From contig CAMALN010000107.1 of assembly GCA_945836565.1 (NCBI GenBank), positions 1-6,033 on the forward strand: a DNA stretch of 6,033 bases, read 5' to 3'. Below, piece by piece: positions 6,006 to 6,033 of the stretch (positions are counted from its first letter, which is position 1; each line of letters starts with the position of its first letter). Made by a program: the position numbers and the translations under genes. Source of the DNA: an uncultured Lachnospiraceae bacterium. Lineage in GTDB: Bacteria > Bacillota > Clostridia > Lachnospirales > Lachnospiraceae. The notes below the pieces were generated by a model that made no database searches, was not told the origin of the DNA, and saw nothing but the letters and a program-made list of their open reading frames with translations.

Positions 6006-6033
6006 CCCAAAATGTGGTAAGCTAGTATAAATT

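Overview
The window looks like a chromosomal segment from a moderately AT-rich, Gram-positive Firmicute, most likely a clostridial member of the Lachnospiraceae. Three things point there. There is a YyaC-family sporulation-associated protein. Biosynthetic control is by a T-box leader. A DUF5711-type membrane protein and a HD-GYP-like protein match families I associate with that group. This placement comes from protein families and regulatory style, not from a database search. No mobile element, CRISPR array, tRNA or rRNA was seen.

Layout, left to right. Positions 1-515 (minus) hold the N-terminal part of a DUF5711-like membrane protein that runs off the left edge. Positions 608-1852 (minus) encode a single-pass membrane protein with an N-terminal cytoplasmic domain resembling a catalytically dead JAB1/MPN (JAMM) fold, a Thr/Ala/Glu-rich stalk and a C-terminal LysM. 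It lies 92 bases upstream of the DUF5711 gene on the same strand with no terminator between them, so the two may be co-transcribed. Positions 2037-2609 (plus) encode YyaC, divergent from the LysM gene across a 184-base intergenic region. Positions 2672-3775 (minus) encode a divergent HD-GYP-like protein that converges on yyaC at a shared, apparently bidirectional hairpin terminator (2628-2658). Positions 3926-5596 (minus) encode a yeast/actinobacterial-type 2-isopropylmalate synthase, closed by its own terminator (3878-3908).

From 5597 to 6005 (minus) lies the leuA control region. It has a near-consensus promoter, a T-box leader with a CTC (leucine) specifier in the Stem I 3' strand, a 14-base T-box with a UGGU acceptor bulge, and an intrinsic terminator. 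leuA is therefore predicted to be read through when tRNA-Leu is uncharged, that is, during leucine starvation.

The window holds one amino-acid biosynthesis transcription unit, one putative signalling gene and a cell-envelope/sporulation-flavoured cluster. The most unusual content is the pair of proteins whose enzyme folds appear to have lost catalytic residues: the JAMM-like domain fused to LysM, and the HD-GYP domain lacking its GYP signature. I do not see an obvious new multi-gene system.
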